In this document: positions 24,024 through 32,402 of the stretch, in pieces
Layout of the letters: the number at the start of each line of letters is the position of its first letter
Position numbering within the stretch: position 1 is the stretch's first letter
Notes under the pieces: model-generated
Told to the model about the DNA's origin: nothing
What the model saw: only the letters and a program-made list of their open reading frames with translations
Databases searched by the model: none
Assembly: GCA_963789885.1 (NCBI GenBank)
Contig: CAWBNB010000005.1
Location: 427,530 to 491,529, forward strand
Source of the DNA: DATEDA01 sp963789885
GTDB lineage: Bacteria; Pseudomonadota; Gammaproteobacteria; Burkholderiales; SG8-39
Reading direction: 5' to 3'
DNA length: 64,000 nucleotides
Made by a program: the position numbers and the translations under genes

Positions 24024-24977
24024 CTAGCCCTTTTCCTGGAGCCCGAGCCGCTCGACGAGCGCCTTGAAGTAGCGGTCCTCGGTGTCGAGCGTGGTGCGGA
24101 ACTGCGCCGGCTCCATGAACATGATGCTGTTGTAGGTCTTGCGCATCAGCTCGGCGAACTCCGGGCTCGCGGACGCCTCGCGCAGCGCTGCGGTGAGCTT
24201 CTGCACCACCGCGGGCGGCGTGCCCTTCGGCGCGAGCATCCCGAACTTGGTCACGTCGACGACGTCGATGCCGGACTCGCGGAGCGTCGGCATGTCCTTC
24301 AGGATGTCGGTCCGCGCGGGTCCGGTCGAGGCGAGCGCGACCAGCTTGCCGGCGGCGACCTGCGGCATGATTGCGCTCGGCAGCCCGATCACCGTGTCCA
24401 CGTTGCCGCCGAGGATCGAAGTCACTGCCGGGCCGATGCCCTGATAGGGCACGTGCACGATCTTGATGCCGGCGGCGGATGCGAGGGCTTCGCCCGCCAT
24501 GTGCGTGGTGGTGCCCTGCCCGGCGGAGCCGTAAGTCACCTTGTCGGGATTCGCCTTCGCGTACGCGACCATCTCCTGGATGGTCTTGAACGGCGCGCCC
24601 GGCCGCGCCGCGACGACGAACGGCGTGCCGGTCACGTTGCCGACCGGCACGAAGTCGTCGAGCGAGTAGCTCTGCTTGCGCATGTGGGTGACGACGGTGA
24701 GCGCGCCGTTGCCGGTGTACAGCACGGTGTAGCCGTCGGGGGCCGCGTCCTTGACGAACGCCGCGCCGATCGCCGCCCCGCCCCCCGCCTTGTTTTCGAT
24801 GACGAGCGGCTGGCCGAGGATCTTCTGCAGGGTCGGCGCCATCGCGCGGATCTGCTGGTCCGTGCCGCCGGGGGCGTAGGGCACGATCACGCGGATCGGC
24901 TTCGCCGGCCATTCCTGCGCTACGGCGGGTAGCACCAGCGTTGCGGCGACGGCGATGAGCCAGCGGGGCGTCTGCAT
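24024..24977 (-). CDS. Bug/TctC-type tripartite tricarboxylate receptor
   Basis: A 317-residue periplasmic binding protein of the Bug family, very abundant in betaproteobacteria. The signal peptide MQTPRWLIAVAATLVLPAVAQ is followed by WPAKPIRVIVPYAPGGTDQQIRAMAPTLQKILGQPLVIENKAGGGAAIGAAFV, the canonical Bug N-terminus, and later GSAGQGTTTHMAGEAL. Membrane TctAB partners are not in the window. It starts 12 nt after the class II aldolase stop on the same strand, suggesting the aldolase substrate or a related acid as ligand. Confidence 0.93.
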   Translation of the reverse strand: MQTPRWLIAVAATLVLPAVAQEWPAKPIRVIVPYAPGGTDQQIRAMAPTLQKILGQPLVIENKAGGGAAIGAAFVKDAAPDGYTVLYTGNGALTVVTHMRKQSYSLDDFVPVGNVTGTPFVVAARPGAPFKTIQEMVAYAKANPDKVTYGSAGQGTTTHMAGEALASAAGIKIVHVPYQGIGPAVTSILGGNVDTVIGLPSAIMPQVAAGKLVALASTGPARTDILKDMPTLRESGIDVVDVTKFGMLAPKGTPPAVVQKLTAALREASASPEFAELMRKTYNSIMFMEPAQFRTTLDTEDRYFKALVERLGLQEKG

Positions 24978-24988
24978 CGGTTTTCCTC

Positions 24989-25759
24989 TCAGGTCGGTTG
25001 GCAGTCGGCGACGAGCGATGCCGGGATACGGTCGGGGCGCGCGCGCTGCGCGCGCCGCTTGAGCATGTTCCAGCGGTCGAGCGTGTTCGTGTCGCTGGCG
25101 AGGAACCGCTTCGCGGCCGCCGCGCTCGCGGGCGGAAGCGCGCTGACCGGGCCGCCGCGCATCGCCTCGAGCTGCACCCGCGCGCAGGCCTCCATCACCA
25201 CCGCCCCGATCACCGCTTCCCCGATCGATGCGCCCACCGAGATCAGGCCGTGGTTCTTCAGGATCAACGCGCGGCGCGGTCCGAGCGCGCGCGCGAGCTT
25301 CTCGCCCTCCGTCGAATCGAGCACGAGCCCGTCGTACTCGTCGAGGAACGCCCAGTCGTCGTGCAAAATCGCGGCGAGCTGCGTCACCAGCTCGAAGCGG
25401 GCGCCGGTCGCGGTCAGCGCGACCAGGTGGTCGGCGTGCGTGTGCACGACGCAGCCGACGTCGGGGCGGGCGCGATAGATCTCGCTGTGGAACGTGAGCG
25501 TCGGATTGATCCTGCCGCGGCCGCCGAGCCGCTCGAGCGCGAAGCTCGCGTGCACCAGATCGTCCGTCCCGACCTCGTCGAAGGCGAGCCCGAAGCCGTG
25601 GCACAGGAAGGTGTCGGTTCCCGGTACGCGCGCGGTGACGTGGCCGCCGATCCCGCTGCCCTGGCCGTCGAGGTCGAGCACGTGGAACGCGCAGACGAGA
25701 TCGGCGCGCAGCCGCGCGGGGATCTGGACGGGAACCTGGTCGCGCATCGGGGCGGTCAC
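24989..25759 (-). CDS. class II aldolase/adducin-family protein
   Basis: A 256-residue class II aldolase-fold protein. Metal-binding histidines are in CVVHTHADHLV and LKNHGLISVG, with upstream GSGIGGHVTARVPG and FHSEIY as substrate-binding loops. Unlike OtnC it has the long C-terminal helix of the adducin-head subgroup (WNMLKRRAQRAR). Function could be aldolase, epimerase or decarboxylase. GTG at 25759 or ATG at 25747 can be the start. Co-directional with the Bug receptor downstream. Confidence 0.85.
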   Translation of the reverse strand: MTAPMRDQVPVQIPARLRADLVCAFHVLDLDGQGSGIGGHVTARVPGTDTFLCHGFGLAFDEVGTDDLVHASFALERLGGRGRINPTLTFHSEIYRARPDVGCVVHTHADHLVALTATGARFELVTQLAAILHDDWAFLDEYDGLVLDSTEGEKLARALGPRRALILKNHGLISVGASIGEAVIGAVVMEACARVQLEAMRGGPVSALPPASAAAAKRFLASDTNTLDRWNMLKRRAQRARPDRIPASLVADCQPT

Positions 25760-25805
25760 GGCGCGAGCCTAGCGCCTTGTCGATGACTTCCGCAACGGCC
25801 GGTCC

Positions 25806-25840
25806 GCCGGGGTGGTCGGGACCGAAGCGACCACCCCGGC
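25806..25840 (-). other. 13-bp perfect stem-loop upstream of the aldolase gene
   Basis: GCCGGGGTGGTCG and its exact complement enclose a 9-nt loop. It lies between the reductase stop and the aldolase start, with no T-run on either strand. It could end the reductase transcript or structure the aldolase 5'-UTR. Confidence 0.5.
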
Positions 25841-25886
25841 ACCTCGCGGCACCTGCCCGTCCGGGCGCGGGCCTGGACTTACTGGT

Positions 25887-25949
25887 ACTCGCATCCTAGA
25901 TCGGGGACGCAGCCGCCGGATCAGCCGGAGCGTCTAGCCCGACGACCGA
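25887..25949 (-). promoter_or_regulatory. conserved promoter block B upstream of the aldolase gene
   Basis: Second copy of the block seen at 22839-22901, with the same ungapped spacing between its two conserved parts. TAGGAT at 25898-25893 (minus strand) is the corresponding -10 candidate. A transcript from here would carry the 13-bp stem-loop in its leader before the aldolase start. Confidence 0.42.
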
Positions 25950-25985
25950 CATCGGCCGCGCGTCCCTAGGCCGCGTGGTCGACCT

Positions 25986-27014
25986 TCATCCCGCGGCGAG
26001 GTCGGCCTGGGTGGTGAAGGAATCGGCGAAGAACTCGTCGATCGGCAGCCCGCACTCGTGCGTGAAGTCGCGGCGCGCGGACTCGACCATGATCGGCACG
26101 CCGCAGGCGTAGACCTGGACGCCCGAGAGATCGGGCATGTCGGCCATCACCGCGCGGTGGACGAAGCCGGTGCGCCCGATCCACTGATCTTCCGGGAGGG
26201 CGTCCGAGATCACCGGGACGTACTCGAACAGCGCCGCGTACTCCGCCGCCCACTGCCGCGCGAGCGCATCGAGATAGAGATCCTTCGGCCGCCGCCCACC
26301 CCAGTAGAGCGTCATCGGCCGCCCGATTTCGTGCTTGAGCGCCGATTCGATGATCGCCTTGATCGGCGCGAACCCGGTGCCGCTCGCGACGAACACGATC
26401 GGCTTCTCGCTCTCGTGCAGGAAGAACGAGCCGAGCGGACCCTCGAAGCGCAGGATGTCGCGCTCCTTCATCGTCTTGAAGACGTGATCGGTGAACGAGC
26501 CGCCGGGCACGTGCCGCACGTGGAGCTGCAGGAACTCGTCGTCGTGCGGCGCATTGGCCATCGAGAAGCTGCGCCGCGCGCCGTCCTTCAGGATGAACTC
26601 GATGTACTGTCCGGCGAGGAACTGTAGCCGCTCGTTCGCCGGCAGCTTGAGCTGCAGGATCGCCACGTCGTCGGTCACGCGCTCGATCTTGTGGACCCGG
26701 CACGGCAGCTTCCTGACGACGATGTCCTTGACCGCGCCGATCTCGCGGCTCTCGATCGTGACGTCGCTGAGCGGTTTCGCGACGCAGAAGAGCGCGTAGC
26801 CCGCGGCCCGCTCGTCCGCGGAGAGCGCGGTGTGCTGATACTTTCCGTAGTCGATCTCGCCGGCGACGAGCTTGCCCTTGCAGGAGCCGCACGCGCCGTT
26901 CCGGCAGCCGTACGGGAGATGGAACCCCTCGTTCAGCGCGGCCGCGAGGATGGTGTCCCCCTCGGGCACCGTGAAGGCGCTGCCGCTCGGCTGGACGGTG
27001 ACGCGGTGGGCCAT
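25986..27014 (-). CDS. 2Fe-2S/FAD NAD(P)H reductase (CDP-6-deoxy-glucoseen reductase-like)
   Basis: A 342-residue electron-transfer protein with an N-terminal plant-type ferredoxin domain (C37, C42, C45 in CRNGACGSC, and C77), an FAD-binding domain (RRSFSMANAP at about 147-156) and a NAD-binding domain (GTGFAPIKAI, CGVPIMVESAR). The architecture is that of AscD-like and oxygenase reductase components. In betaproteobacteria such genes often lie near housekeeping loci and their partner is unclear. The ATG is 26 bp from the divergent YeeZ-like gene. Confidence 0.9.
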   Translation of the reverse strand: MAHRVTVQPSGSAFTVPEGDTILAAALNEGFHLPYGCRNGACGSCKGKLVAGEIDYGKYQHTALSADERAAGYALFCVAKPLSDVTIESREIGAVKDIVVRKLPCRVHKIERVTDDVAILQLKLPANERLQFLAGQYIEFILKDGARRSFSMANAPHDDEFLQLHVRHVPGGSFTDHVFKTMKERDILRFEGPLGSFFLHESEKPIVFVASGTGFAPIKAIIESALKHEIGRPMTLYWGGRRPKDLYLDALARQWAAEYAALFEYVPVISDALPEDQWIGRTGFVHRAVMADMPDLSGVQVYACGVPIMVESARRDFTHECGLPIDEFFADSFTTQADLAAG

Positions 27015-27040
27015 ACGGGAGCGGGCGGTAGAATCCTGCC

Positions 27041-27904
27041 GTGGAAAAGCTGCTCATCATCGGGCCGGGCGATGTCGCCCGGCGCGCCCTGCCCGAGCTT
27101 GCCGCGCGCTATGCGGCGACCGCGCTCGTCCGCGGCGGTTCGGCCGTGCCCGGCATCGCCGCCGTCGCCGGCGACCTCGACCGCCCCGACTCGCTCGCGC
27201 CGCTCGCGGGCATCGCGGACGTCGTGCTGCACGCCGCGCCGCCCGCCGACGCCGGCGAGCGCGACGAGCGCACGCGCAGTCTGATCGCAGCGCTCTCGGG
27301 CGCGCGGATGTTACCACGCAGGGTGGTGTATCTCAGCACGAGCGGCGTGTACGGGGACTGCGGCGGCGCGCGCGTGGACGAGTCGCGGCCGCCCGCACCG
27401 CAGAGCGACCGCGCGCGCCGGCGCGTCGACGCCGAGCGCGTCCTCGGCGAGTGGGGGCGCGAGCGGGGCGTCGAGATCGTGTGCCTGCGCGTCCCCGGAA
27501 TCTATGCTGCCGACCGGCTGCCGCTCGAGCGGCTGCGCAAGCGAACGCCCGTGCTGCGCGCCGAGGACGACGGCTACACCAGTCACATCCACGCCGACGA
27601 CCTGGCCGCGATCTGCGTGCGCGCCCTCGAGCCCGACGCGCCGGCCGGCACGTACAACGCGGCCGACGACAGCGAGCTCAAGATGGGCGACTGGTTCGAC
27701 CTCGTCGCGGACCGGCACGGCCTCCCGCGCCCGCCGCGCATCCCGCGTGCGGACGCCGAGCGGCTGATCCCGCCCGCGCTGCTCTCGTTCATGCGCGAGT
27801 CCCGGCGGCTCGTCAACCGGCGGCTGAAGGACGTGCTCGGGATCGCCCTGCGATACCCGACCGTGTTCGAGGGCGTGCCGCGCGGCGCGGCCGCGCTCGC
27901 GTAA
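27041..27904 (+). CDS. NAD(P)-binding epimerase/dehydratase-like protein (YeeZ family)
   Basis: A 287-residue extended short-chain dehydrogenase-like protein. The N-terminal Rossmann motif reads LLIIGPGDVARRALPEL and the segment VVYLSTSGVYGDCGGARVDES carries the family pattern around the SDR serine and tyrosine. The final HADDLAAICVRALE is typical of epimerases. Many YeeZ-type proteins have no known substrate. GTG start; ten bases separate it from cutA. Confidence 0.82.
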   Translation: MEKLLIIGPGDVARRALPELAARYAATALVRGGSAVPGIAAVAGDLDRPDSLAPLAGIADVVLHAAPPADAGERDERTRSLIAALSGARMLPRRVVYLSTSGVYGDCGGARVDESRPPAPQSDRARRRVDAERVLGEWGRERGVEIVCLRVPGIYAADRLPLERLRKRTPVLRAEDDGYTSHIHADDLAAICVRALEPDAPAGTYNAADDSELKMGDWFDLVADRHGLPRPPRIPRADAERLIPPALLSFMRESRRLVNRRLKDVLGIALRYPTVFEGVPRGAAALA

Positions 27905-27913
27905 GGTGAGTCC

Positions 27914-28243
27914 ATGGCGAACGACGCCCTGCTCGTGATCAGCAACCTCCCCGATCGCGCCTCCGCCGAGACGCTGGCGAAGGCACTCATCGAGCGGCGC
28001 GCGGCAGCGTGCGTGAACGTGATGTCGCCGTGCTTCTCGGCCTACCGTTGGAAGGGGGCGGTCGAGACGGCGGAGGAGTACCCGATCTTCGCCAAGACCA
28101 CGCGCGACCGGTACGAACTCCTCGAGCGCGTGATCCGGGAGCTCCATCCCTACGAACTTCCCGAGATCATCGCGGTCCCACTCGCCGGCGGGCTGCCGGC
28201 CTACCTCGCCTGGGTCGAGGCGGAGACCCGGCCCGCCCCCTGA
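27914..28243 (+). CDS. cutA: divalent-cation tolerance protein CutA
   Basis: A 109-residue CutA1 homologue, a small trimeric ferredoxin-like-fold protein. Matching features are SNLPDRASAETLAKALIERRAAACVNV, the SAYRWKG turn, the EEYPIFAKTT strand and the PYELPEIIAVPLAGGLPAYLAWV C-terminal region. Linked genetically to copper tolerance, although the molecular role is debated. It lies directly upstream of dsbD, the same pairing as in enterobacteria (cutA-dsbD), separated by only five bases. Confidence 0.95.
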   Translation: MANDALLVISNLPDRASAETLAKALIERRAAACVNVMSPCFSAYRWKGAVETAEEYPIFAKTTRDRYELLERVIRELHPYELPEIIAVPLAGGLPAYLAWVEAETRPAP

Positions 28244-28248
28244 TCCCG

Positions 28249-30105
28249 ATGATCCGCGTCCTTCCTCTCGTCTTCGCCCTCCTCGCCGCCCCGGTCTGGG
28301 CGGCGGGCACCGACGACCTGCTCGAGCCGGAGAAGGCCTTCCGGCTCTCGGCGCGCGCGCTCGACCCGACCGCGGTCGAGGTGCAGTTCCGGATCGCCGA
28401 CGGCTACTACATGTACCGCGACAGATTCCGCTTCGCGATCGCCGGCGGCGGCGGCGAAGCGAAGCTCGGCGAGCCGCAGTTCCCGCCGGGGCAGCGGAAG
28501 AAGGACGAGTTCTTCGGCGAAGTCGAGACCTACCGCAAGCAGGTCGCGGTCAAGCTGCCGGTCACCGTCCCGAAGGACGGGCTGGACCCTTCCCTTCCCG
28601 CCCAGCCCGGGAAGCTGCAGCTCGAGGTGACGTCGCAGGGCTGCGCCGACGTCGGTGTGTGCTACCCGCCGCAGGTGCAGAAGGTCGAGGTCCGGCTCGC
28701 GAACTTTTCGTCGGGAAGCGCCGGACCGCTCGCCGGCGCGCCGCAGGACTCGACCGCACCGCTCTCGATGCCGTCGTTCGGCGGCCGCGAAGTGCGCAGC
28801 GAGCCGACGATCGTGAGCGACGAGACGCGCTTCGAGCAGGCGCTCGCCTCGGGCGGCTTCCTGCTGACGCTCGCGATCTTCTTCGGCGCCGGCATCCTGC
28901 TCACCTTCACGCCGTGCGTGCTGCCGATGATTCCGATTCTCTCCGGGATCATCGTCGGCGAGAACCGGGCCGTCGCCAAGGCGCACGCGTTCTTGCTGTC
29001 GGTGACCTACGTGCTCGGCATGGCGGTGACTTACGCGGTGATCGGCGTGGTCGCCGCGCTTAGCGGCGCGTTCATCTCCGCGGCGCTACAGAACCCGTGG
29101 GTGCTTGCCGCCTTTGCCGCGATCTTCGTCGTGCTCGCGCTGTCGATGTTCGGCTTCTACGACCTGCAGCTGCCCTCGGCGCTGCATTCGCGGGCCCATG
29201 CCGCGAGCGCGAAGCTGCGCGGCGGCGAGCTCGGCGCGGTCGCGCTGATGGGAATGCTCTCGGCGGCGATCGTGAGCCCGTGCGTCGCGGCGCCGCTCGC
29301 CGGGGCGCTGCTCTACATCAGCCAGACGCGCGATGCGCTTCTCGGCGGCGCGGCGCTCTTCTCGCTCGCGCTCGGGATGGGCGTGCCGCTCGTCGTCGTC
29401 GGCACCACCGAAGGGGCGCTGCTCCCGAAGTCCGCGCGCGCGATGACGGCGGTGAAGAAGTTCTTCGGCTGGGCGCTCCTCGGCGTGGCGATCTGGATCG
29501 TGTCGCCGATCGTCCCGGTCGCGGTACAGATGCTCGCGTGGGCGGCGCTCCTGATCATCGGCGCGATGTATCTCCACGCGCTCGACCCGTTGCCGCACGA
29601 CGTGCCGGGATACGCCCGTCTCGCGAAGGGCGTCGGGGTGATTGCGCTGGTCGCGGGCGCCGCGCTCGTGATCGGCGTGCTCTCGGGCGCGCGCGATCCG
29701 CTGCAGCCGCTCGCCGGGTGGCGCACCGGCTCTGCGCCGGTTTCCGAGGTCCGGTTCGAGCGCGTGCGCTCCCTCGGCGAGCTCGACGCGCGGCTCAAGA
29801 CCGCGGGTCGGCCGGTGATGCTCGACTTCTATGCCGACTGGTGCGTGTCCTGCAAGGAGATGGAACGCTTCACCTTCTCGGACGACAAGGTCCGCGCCGA
29901 GCTCGGGAACATGCTGCTGCTCCAGGCGGACGTCACCTCGAACTCCCTGGCCGACCAGGCGCTGCTCAAGCGCTTCCGCCTGTTCGGGCCGCCGGGGATC
30001 ATCTTCTTCGACGCGTCCGGCCGCGAGATCCCCGGCCTGCGCGTGATCGGCTTCCAGCCGGCGGATCGCTTCCTCGAGACGCTCGCGCTCGCGCGCAGGC
30101 TGTAG
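28249..30105 (+). CDS. dsbD: thiol:disulfide interchange protein DsbD
   Basis: A 618-residue inner-membrane reductant conductor. Signal peptide at 1-18, periplasmic alpha domain with active-site pair C132/C138 (CADVGVC), eight-helix beta domain with membrane cysteines in TPCVLPMIP and SPCVAAPL, and C-terminal thioredoxin-like gamma domain with WCVSC (C532/C535). It transfers electrons from cytosolic thioredoxin to periplasmic DsbC/cytochrome maturation partners. All three cysteine pairs are intact. Confidence 0.95.
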   Translation: MIRVLPLVFALLAAPVWAAGTDDLLEPEKAFRLSARALDPTAVEVQFRIADGYYMYRDRFRFAIAGGGGEAKLGEPQFPPGQRKKDEFFGEVETYRKQVAVKLPVTVPKDGLDPSLPAQPGKLQLEVTSQGCADVGVCYPPQVQKVEVRLANFSSGSAGPLAGAPQDSTAPLSMPSFGGREVRSEPTIVSDETRFEQALASGGFLLTLAIFFGAGILLTFTPCVLPMIPILSGIIVGENRAVAKAHAFLLSVTYVLGMAVTYAVIGVVAALSGAFISAALQNPWVLAAFAAIFVVLALSMFGFYDLQLPSALHSRAHAASAKLRGGELGAVALMGMLSAAIVSPCVAAPLAGALLYISQTRDALLGGAALFSLALGMGVPLVVVGTTEGALLPKSARAMTAVKKFFGWALLGVAIWIVSPIVPVAVQMLAWAALLIIGAMYLHALDPLPHDVPGYARLAKGVGVIALVAGAALVIGVLSGARDPLQPLAGWRTGSAPVSEVRFERVRSLGELDARLKTAGRPVMLDFYADWCVSCKEMERFTFSDDKVRAELGNMLLLQADVTSNSLADQALLKRFRLFGPPGIIFFDASGREIPGLRVIGFQPADRFLETLALARRL

Positions 30106-30117
30106 TACCGACCGACC

Positions 30118-30146
30118 GGCCCGCACGCGAAGATACCCTGCGGGCC
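30118..30146 (+). terminator. hairpin after dsbD
   Basis: GGCCCGC and GCGGGCC form a 7-bp stem 13 nt after the stop, followed by TGTTG, not a clear T-run. Probable terminator. Confidence 0.4.
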
Positions 30147-30188
30147 TGTTGACGCGACCGTTGCGTTTCCCGATTCACCGGACCGGCC

Positions 30189-30217
30189 TTGACAGGCTGC
30201 GGGCGCCCTGAAAGACT
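30189..30217 (+). promoter_or_regulatory. candidate sigma70 promoter for the second ABC operon
   Basis: TTGACA (30189-30194), 17-nt spacer, AAGACT as a weak -10 (30212-30217), about 50 nt before the binding-protein ATG. The -35 is perfect, the -10 poor, which is compatible with an activated promoter. Confidence 0.45.
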
Positions 30218-30268
30218 GCCCGTCAGAAGAAGAACAAGGTCTTGCCCGTGACACTCAAGGAGGGGTTC

Positions 30269-31567
30269 ATGTTCCGGTCGTTCGCGCGTCCCGGCCTCTG
30301 CGCCGGCGCAATCTTTGCGGCCATGCTCGCCGCACCCGCCGTGGCTCAGAAAGAGATCAAGGTCGGGGTCCTGTACGACCTCACCGGACCGTTCGCGGCC
30401 GGCGGGTCGGAAGCAGCCTACCTCGGCAACAAGATCGCGATCGACATGATCAACGAAAAGGGCGGGATCGAGGGCTACCGGATCCGCCCGATCTACGCCG
30501 ATGCGCAGTCGAAGGCGGACGTCGCCATCAACGAGACCGAGCGTCTCATCAACCAGGAACGCGTCGACGTGCTGATGGGGGTCTTCTCGAGCGCGCACTG
30601 CGTGCCGATGGCGCAGCGGACCGACGCCGCGAAGAAGTTCTTCTGGATGAACGTCTGCGTCGCCTCGGCGGTGCTGAAGGACAAGAAGCTCCAGTACGCG
30701 TTCCGCCCGCAGGTGCACTCCGACCAGTTCGGCGAGGCGTCCTGCGCGTTCCTCAACGAGAACTCGGAGAAGAAGATGGGCATCAAGCCCGCGAACCTGA
30801 AGGTGGCGATCATCTATGAGGACGGCCCCTACGGGACCGGCGTCGCGGCCGGGAACGAGTCGGCGTGCAAGAAGCACGGCATGCAGGTCGTGCTCAAGGA
30901 AGGCTACTCGGCGACCGCGCCCGATCTGTCGAGCCTGGTCACCAAGCTCCGCCGCGCGAAGCCGGACATCCTGCTGCACACCGGCTACAACCCCGACATC
31001 ACGCTGTTCCTGCGACAGTCGCGCGAGCAGGGGCTCAAGTTCAAGGGCGTGATCGGCCACGGCGCCGGCTACGGCCAGATCTCCAAGCTGATGGAGACCT
31101 TCGGCACCGACGTGAACTACTTCTTCAACGTCGATCCGGTCGCCGCGCAGCTGCTCGATCCCAAGACGCTCAAGCCCGGCCTCGGCGACCTGACGAACGA
31201 GATGGTGAAGCGCTACCAGGCGGTGAAGGGCCCCGGCGAAGTGCCGCCGCACACCAGCATGGGCTTCAACCAGGCGTGGATCTTCTTCACCGACGTCATG
31301 CCACGCGCGATCAAGAAATACGGCGGCATCGACTCGGAGGCGCTGCGCAAGGCCTCGCTCGAGACCGACATTCCGCTCGGCGGGACGATCCAGGGCTACG
31401 GCGTCAAGTTCTTTCCGCCCGGCGCGCAGATGGCCGGGCAGAACGAGCGCTCGTCGCCGGTGGTGATGCAGTACGTGAACGGCCGCACCTACATCGCGTG
31501 GCCCACCGCGATCCGCACTACGGATGCGGTGCTGCCCTTCCCGAAGGGCCATCCGTACGCGCAGTAG
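30269..31567 (+). CDS. ABC transporter substrate-binding protein (LivJ/amide-type)
   Basis: A 432-residue periplasmic binding protein of the type I family. Signal peptide up to about AVAQ (1-27), then KEIKVGVLYDLTGPFAAGGSEAAYLGNKIAIDMINEKGGIEGYRIRPIYADAQSKADVAINETERLI. It has several cysteines and lacks a lipobox, unlike the first LivJ-like protein. ATG at 30269 follows AAGGAGGGG. It heads the second complete ABC set; the divergent sequence from the first suggests another ligand, for instance an aromatic or aliphatic acid or amide. Confidence 0.9.
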   Translation: MFRSFARPGLCAGAIFAAMLAAPAVAQKEIKVGVLYDLTGPFAAGGSEAAYLGNKIAIDMINEKGGIEGYRIRPIYADAQSKADVAINETERLINQERVDVLMGVFSSAHCVPMAQRTDAAKKFFWMNVCVASAVLKDKKLQYAFRPQVHSDQFGEASCAFLNENSEKKMGIKPANLKVAIIYEDGPYGTGVAAGNESACKKHGMQVVLKEGYSATAPDLSSLVTKLRRAKPDILLHTGYNPDITLFLRQSREQGLKFKGVIGHGAGYGQISKLMETFGTDVNYFFNVDPVAAQLLDPKTLKPGLGDLTNEMVKRYQAVKGPGEVPPHTSMGFNQAWIFFTDVMPRAIKKYGGIDSEALRKASLETDIPLGGTIQGYGVKFFPPGAQMAGQNERSSPVVMQYVNGRTYIAWPTAIRTTDAVLPFPKGHPYAQ

Positions 31568-31592
31568 GCGCGGACGCGCGCCGATACCCGAG

Positions 31593-31637
31593 GCCCGTTC
31601 GTCCTGAGCCGCTCGCGGGGCGAACGGGCTTTCTGTT
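31593..31637 (+). terminator. attenuator-like terminator between binding protein and ATPase genes
   Basis: GCCCGTTCG (31593-31601) pairs with CGAACGGGC (31621-31629), then TTTCTGTT. As in the first ABC operon it follows the binding-protein gene, consistent with differential expression by partial termination. Confidence 0.7.
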
Positions 31638-31644
31638 GGCCGGG

Positions 31645-32400
31645 ATGCTCCAGGTCTCGCAACTCACCAAGCGCTTCGGCGGCTTCACCGCCGTGGCAAG
31701 CGTCGACTTCGCGCTTCGCGAGGGCGAGATCCTCGGCCTGATCGGGCCGAACGGTTCCGGCAAGAGCACGACCTTCAACCTGATTGCGGGCAGCCATGCG
31801 CCGAGCGCGGGCTCGATCCGCTTCCGCGGCGAGGAGATCGGCGGCCTCGCGCCGGCGGAGATCTGCCACAAGGGCATCGGCCGGACGTTCCAGATCCCGC
31901 GGCCCTTCCGCCGTCTTTCCGTCTTGGAGAACGTCGCGGTCGCCGCGTTCTACGGACAGGCGGAGCGTGTCTCGAGGTCGCAGGCCTGGCGGCAGGCCGA
32001 GGAGGCGCTTGCGCTCGTCGGGCTCCCGCACGCGCCGGACGCGCCGGTCGAGGGCCTGGGCGCCGCGGCGCTGAAGAAGCTCGAGCTCGCGCGCGCGCTC
32101 GCAACGCAGCCGAAGCTGCTGCTCGCCGACGAGAGCCTCGGCGGCCTCGACGAGCACGAGATGGAGCAGGTGGCCGACATGCTCGCGCGGATCCGCAAGG
32201 AGCGGAACGTCACGATCATCTGGGTCGAGCACATCATGGGCGTGCTGATGCGCGTCGTCGACCGCTGCGTCGTGCTCGACCACGGCGAGAAGATCGCCGA
32301 AGGCCTGCCGCGCGAGGTCGCGAACGACCCGAAGGTGGTCGAGGTGTACCTCGGCAGCGACGCGGCGACGCTGCAGGCCCAGGTCGCGGGGCGCGGCTGA
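31645..32400 (+). CDS. ABC transporter ATPase LivG-like (second system)
   Basis: A 251-residue ABC ATPase. Walker A GPNGSGKST, Q-loop in RTFQIPRPFRRLSVLENV, Walker B LLLADESLGGLDEHEME, H-loop in IIWVEHIM. The signature region reads EGLGAAALKKLELARAL: LGAAALKKLEL replaces LSGGQQQRVEI, and Walker B ends in DES rather than DEP. These deviations are shared by a LivG subgroup and do not by themselves indicate inactivation. ATG chosen at 31645. Confidence 0.88.
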   Translation: MLQVSQLTKRFGGFTAVASVDFALREGEILGLIGPNGSGKSTTFNLIAGSHAPSAGSIRFRGEEIGGLAPAEICHKGIGRTFQIPRPFRRLSVLENVAVAAFYGQAERVSRSQAWRQAEEALALVGLPHAPDAPVEGLGAAALKKLELARALATQPKLLLADESLGGLDEHEMEQVADMLARIRKERNVTIIWVEHIMGVLMRVVDRCVVLDHGEKIAEGLPREVANDPKVVEVYLGSDAATLQAQVAGRG

Positions 32401-32402
32401 CG

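Noticed and set aside
28052..28062. AAGGGGGCG-like match as a third REP copy
   Set aside because: It lies inside cutA coding sequence, lacks the flanking GGGGATYT part and has no hairpin.
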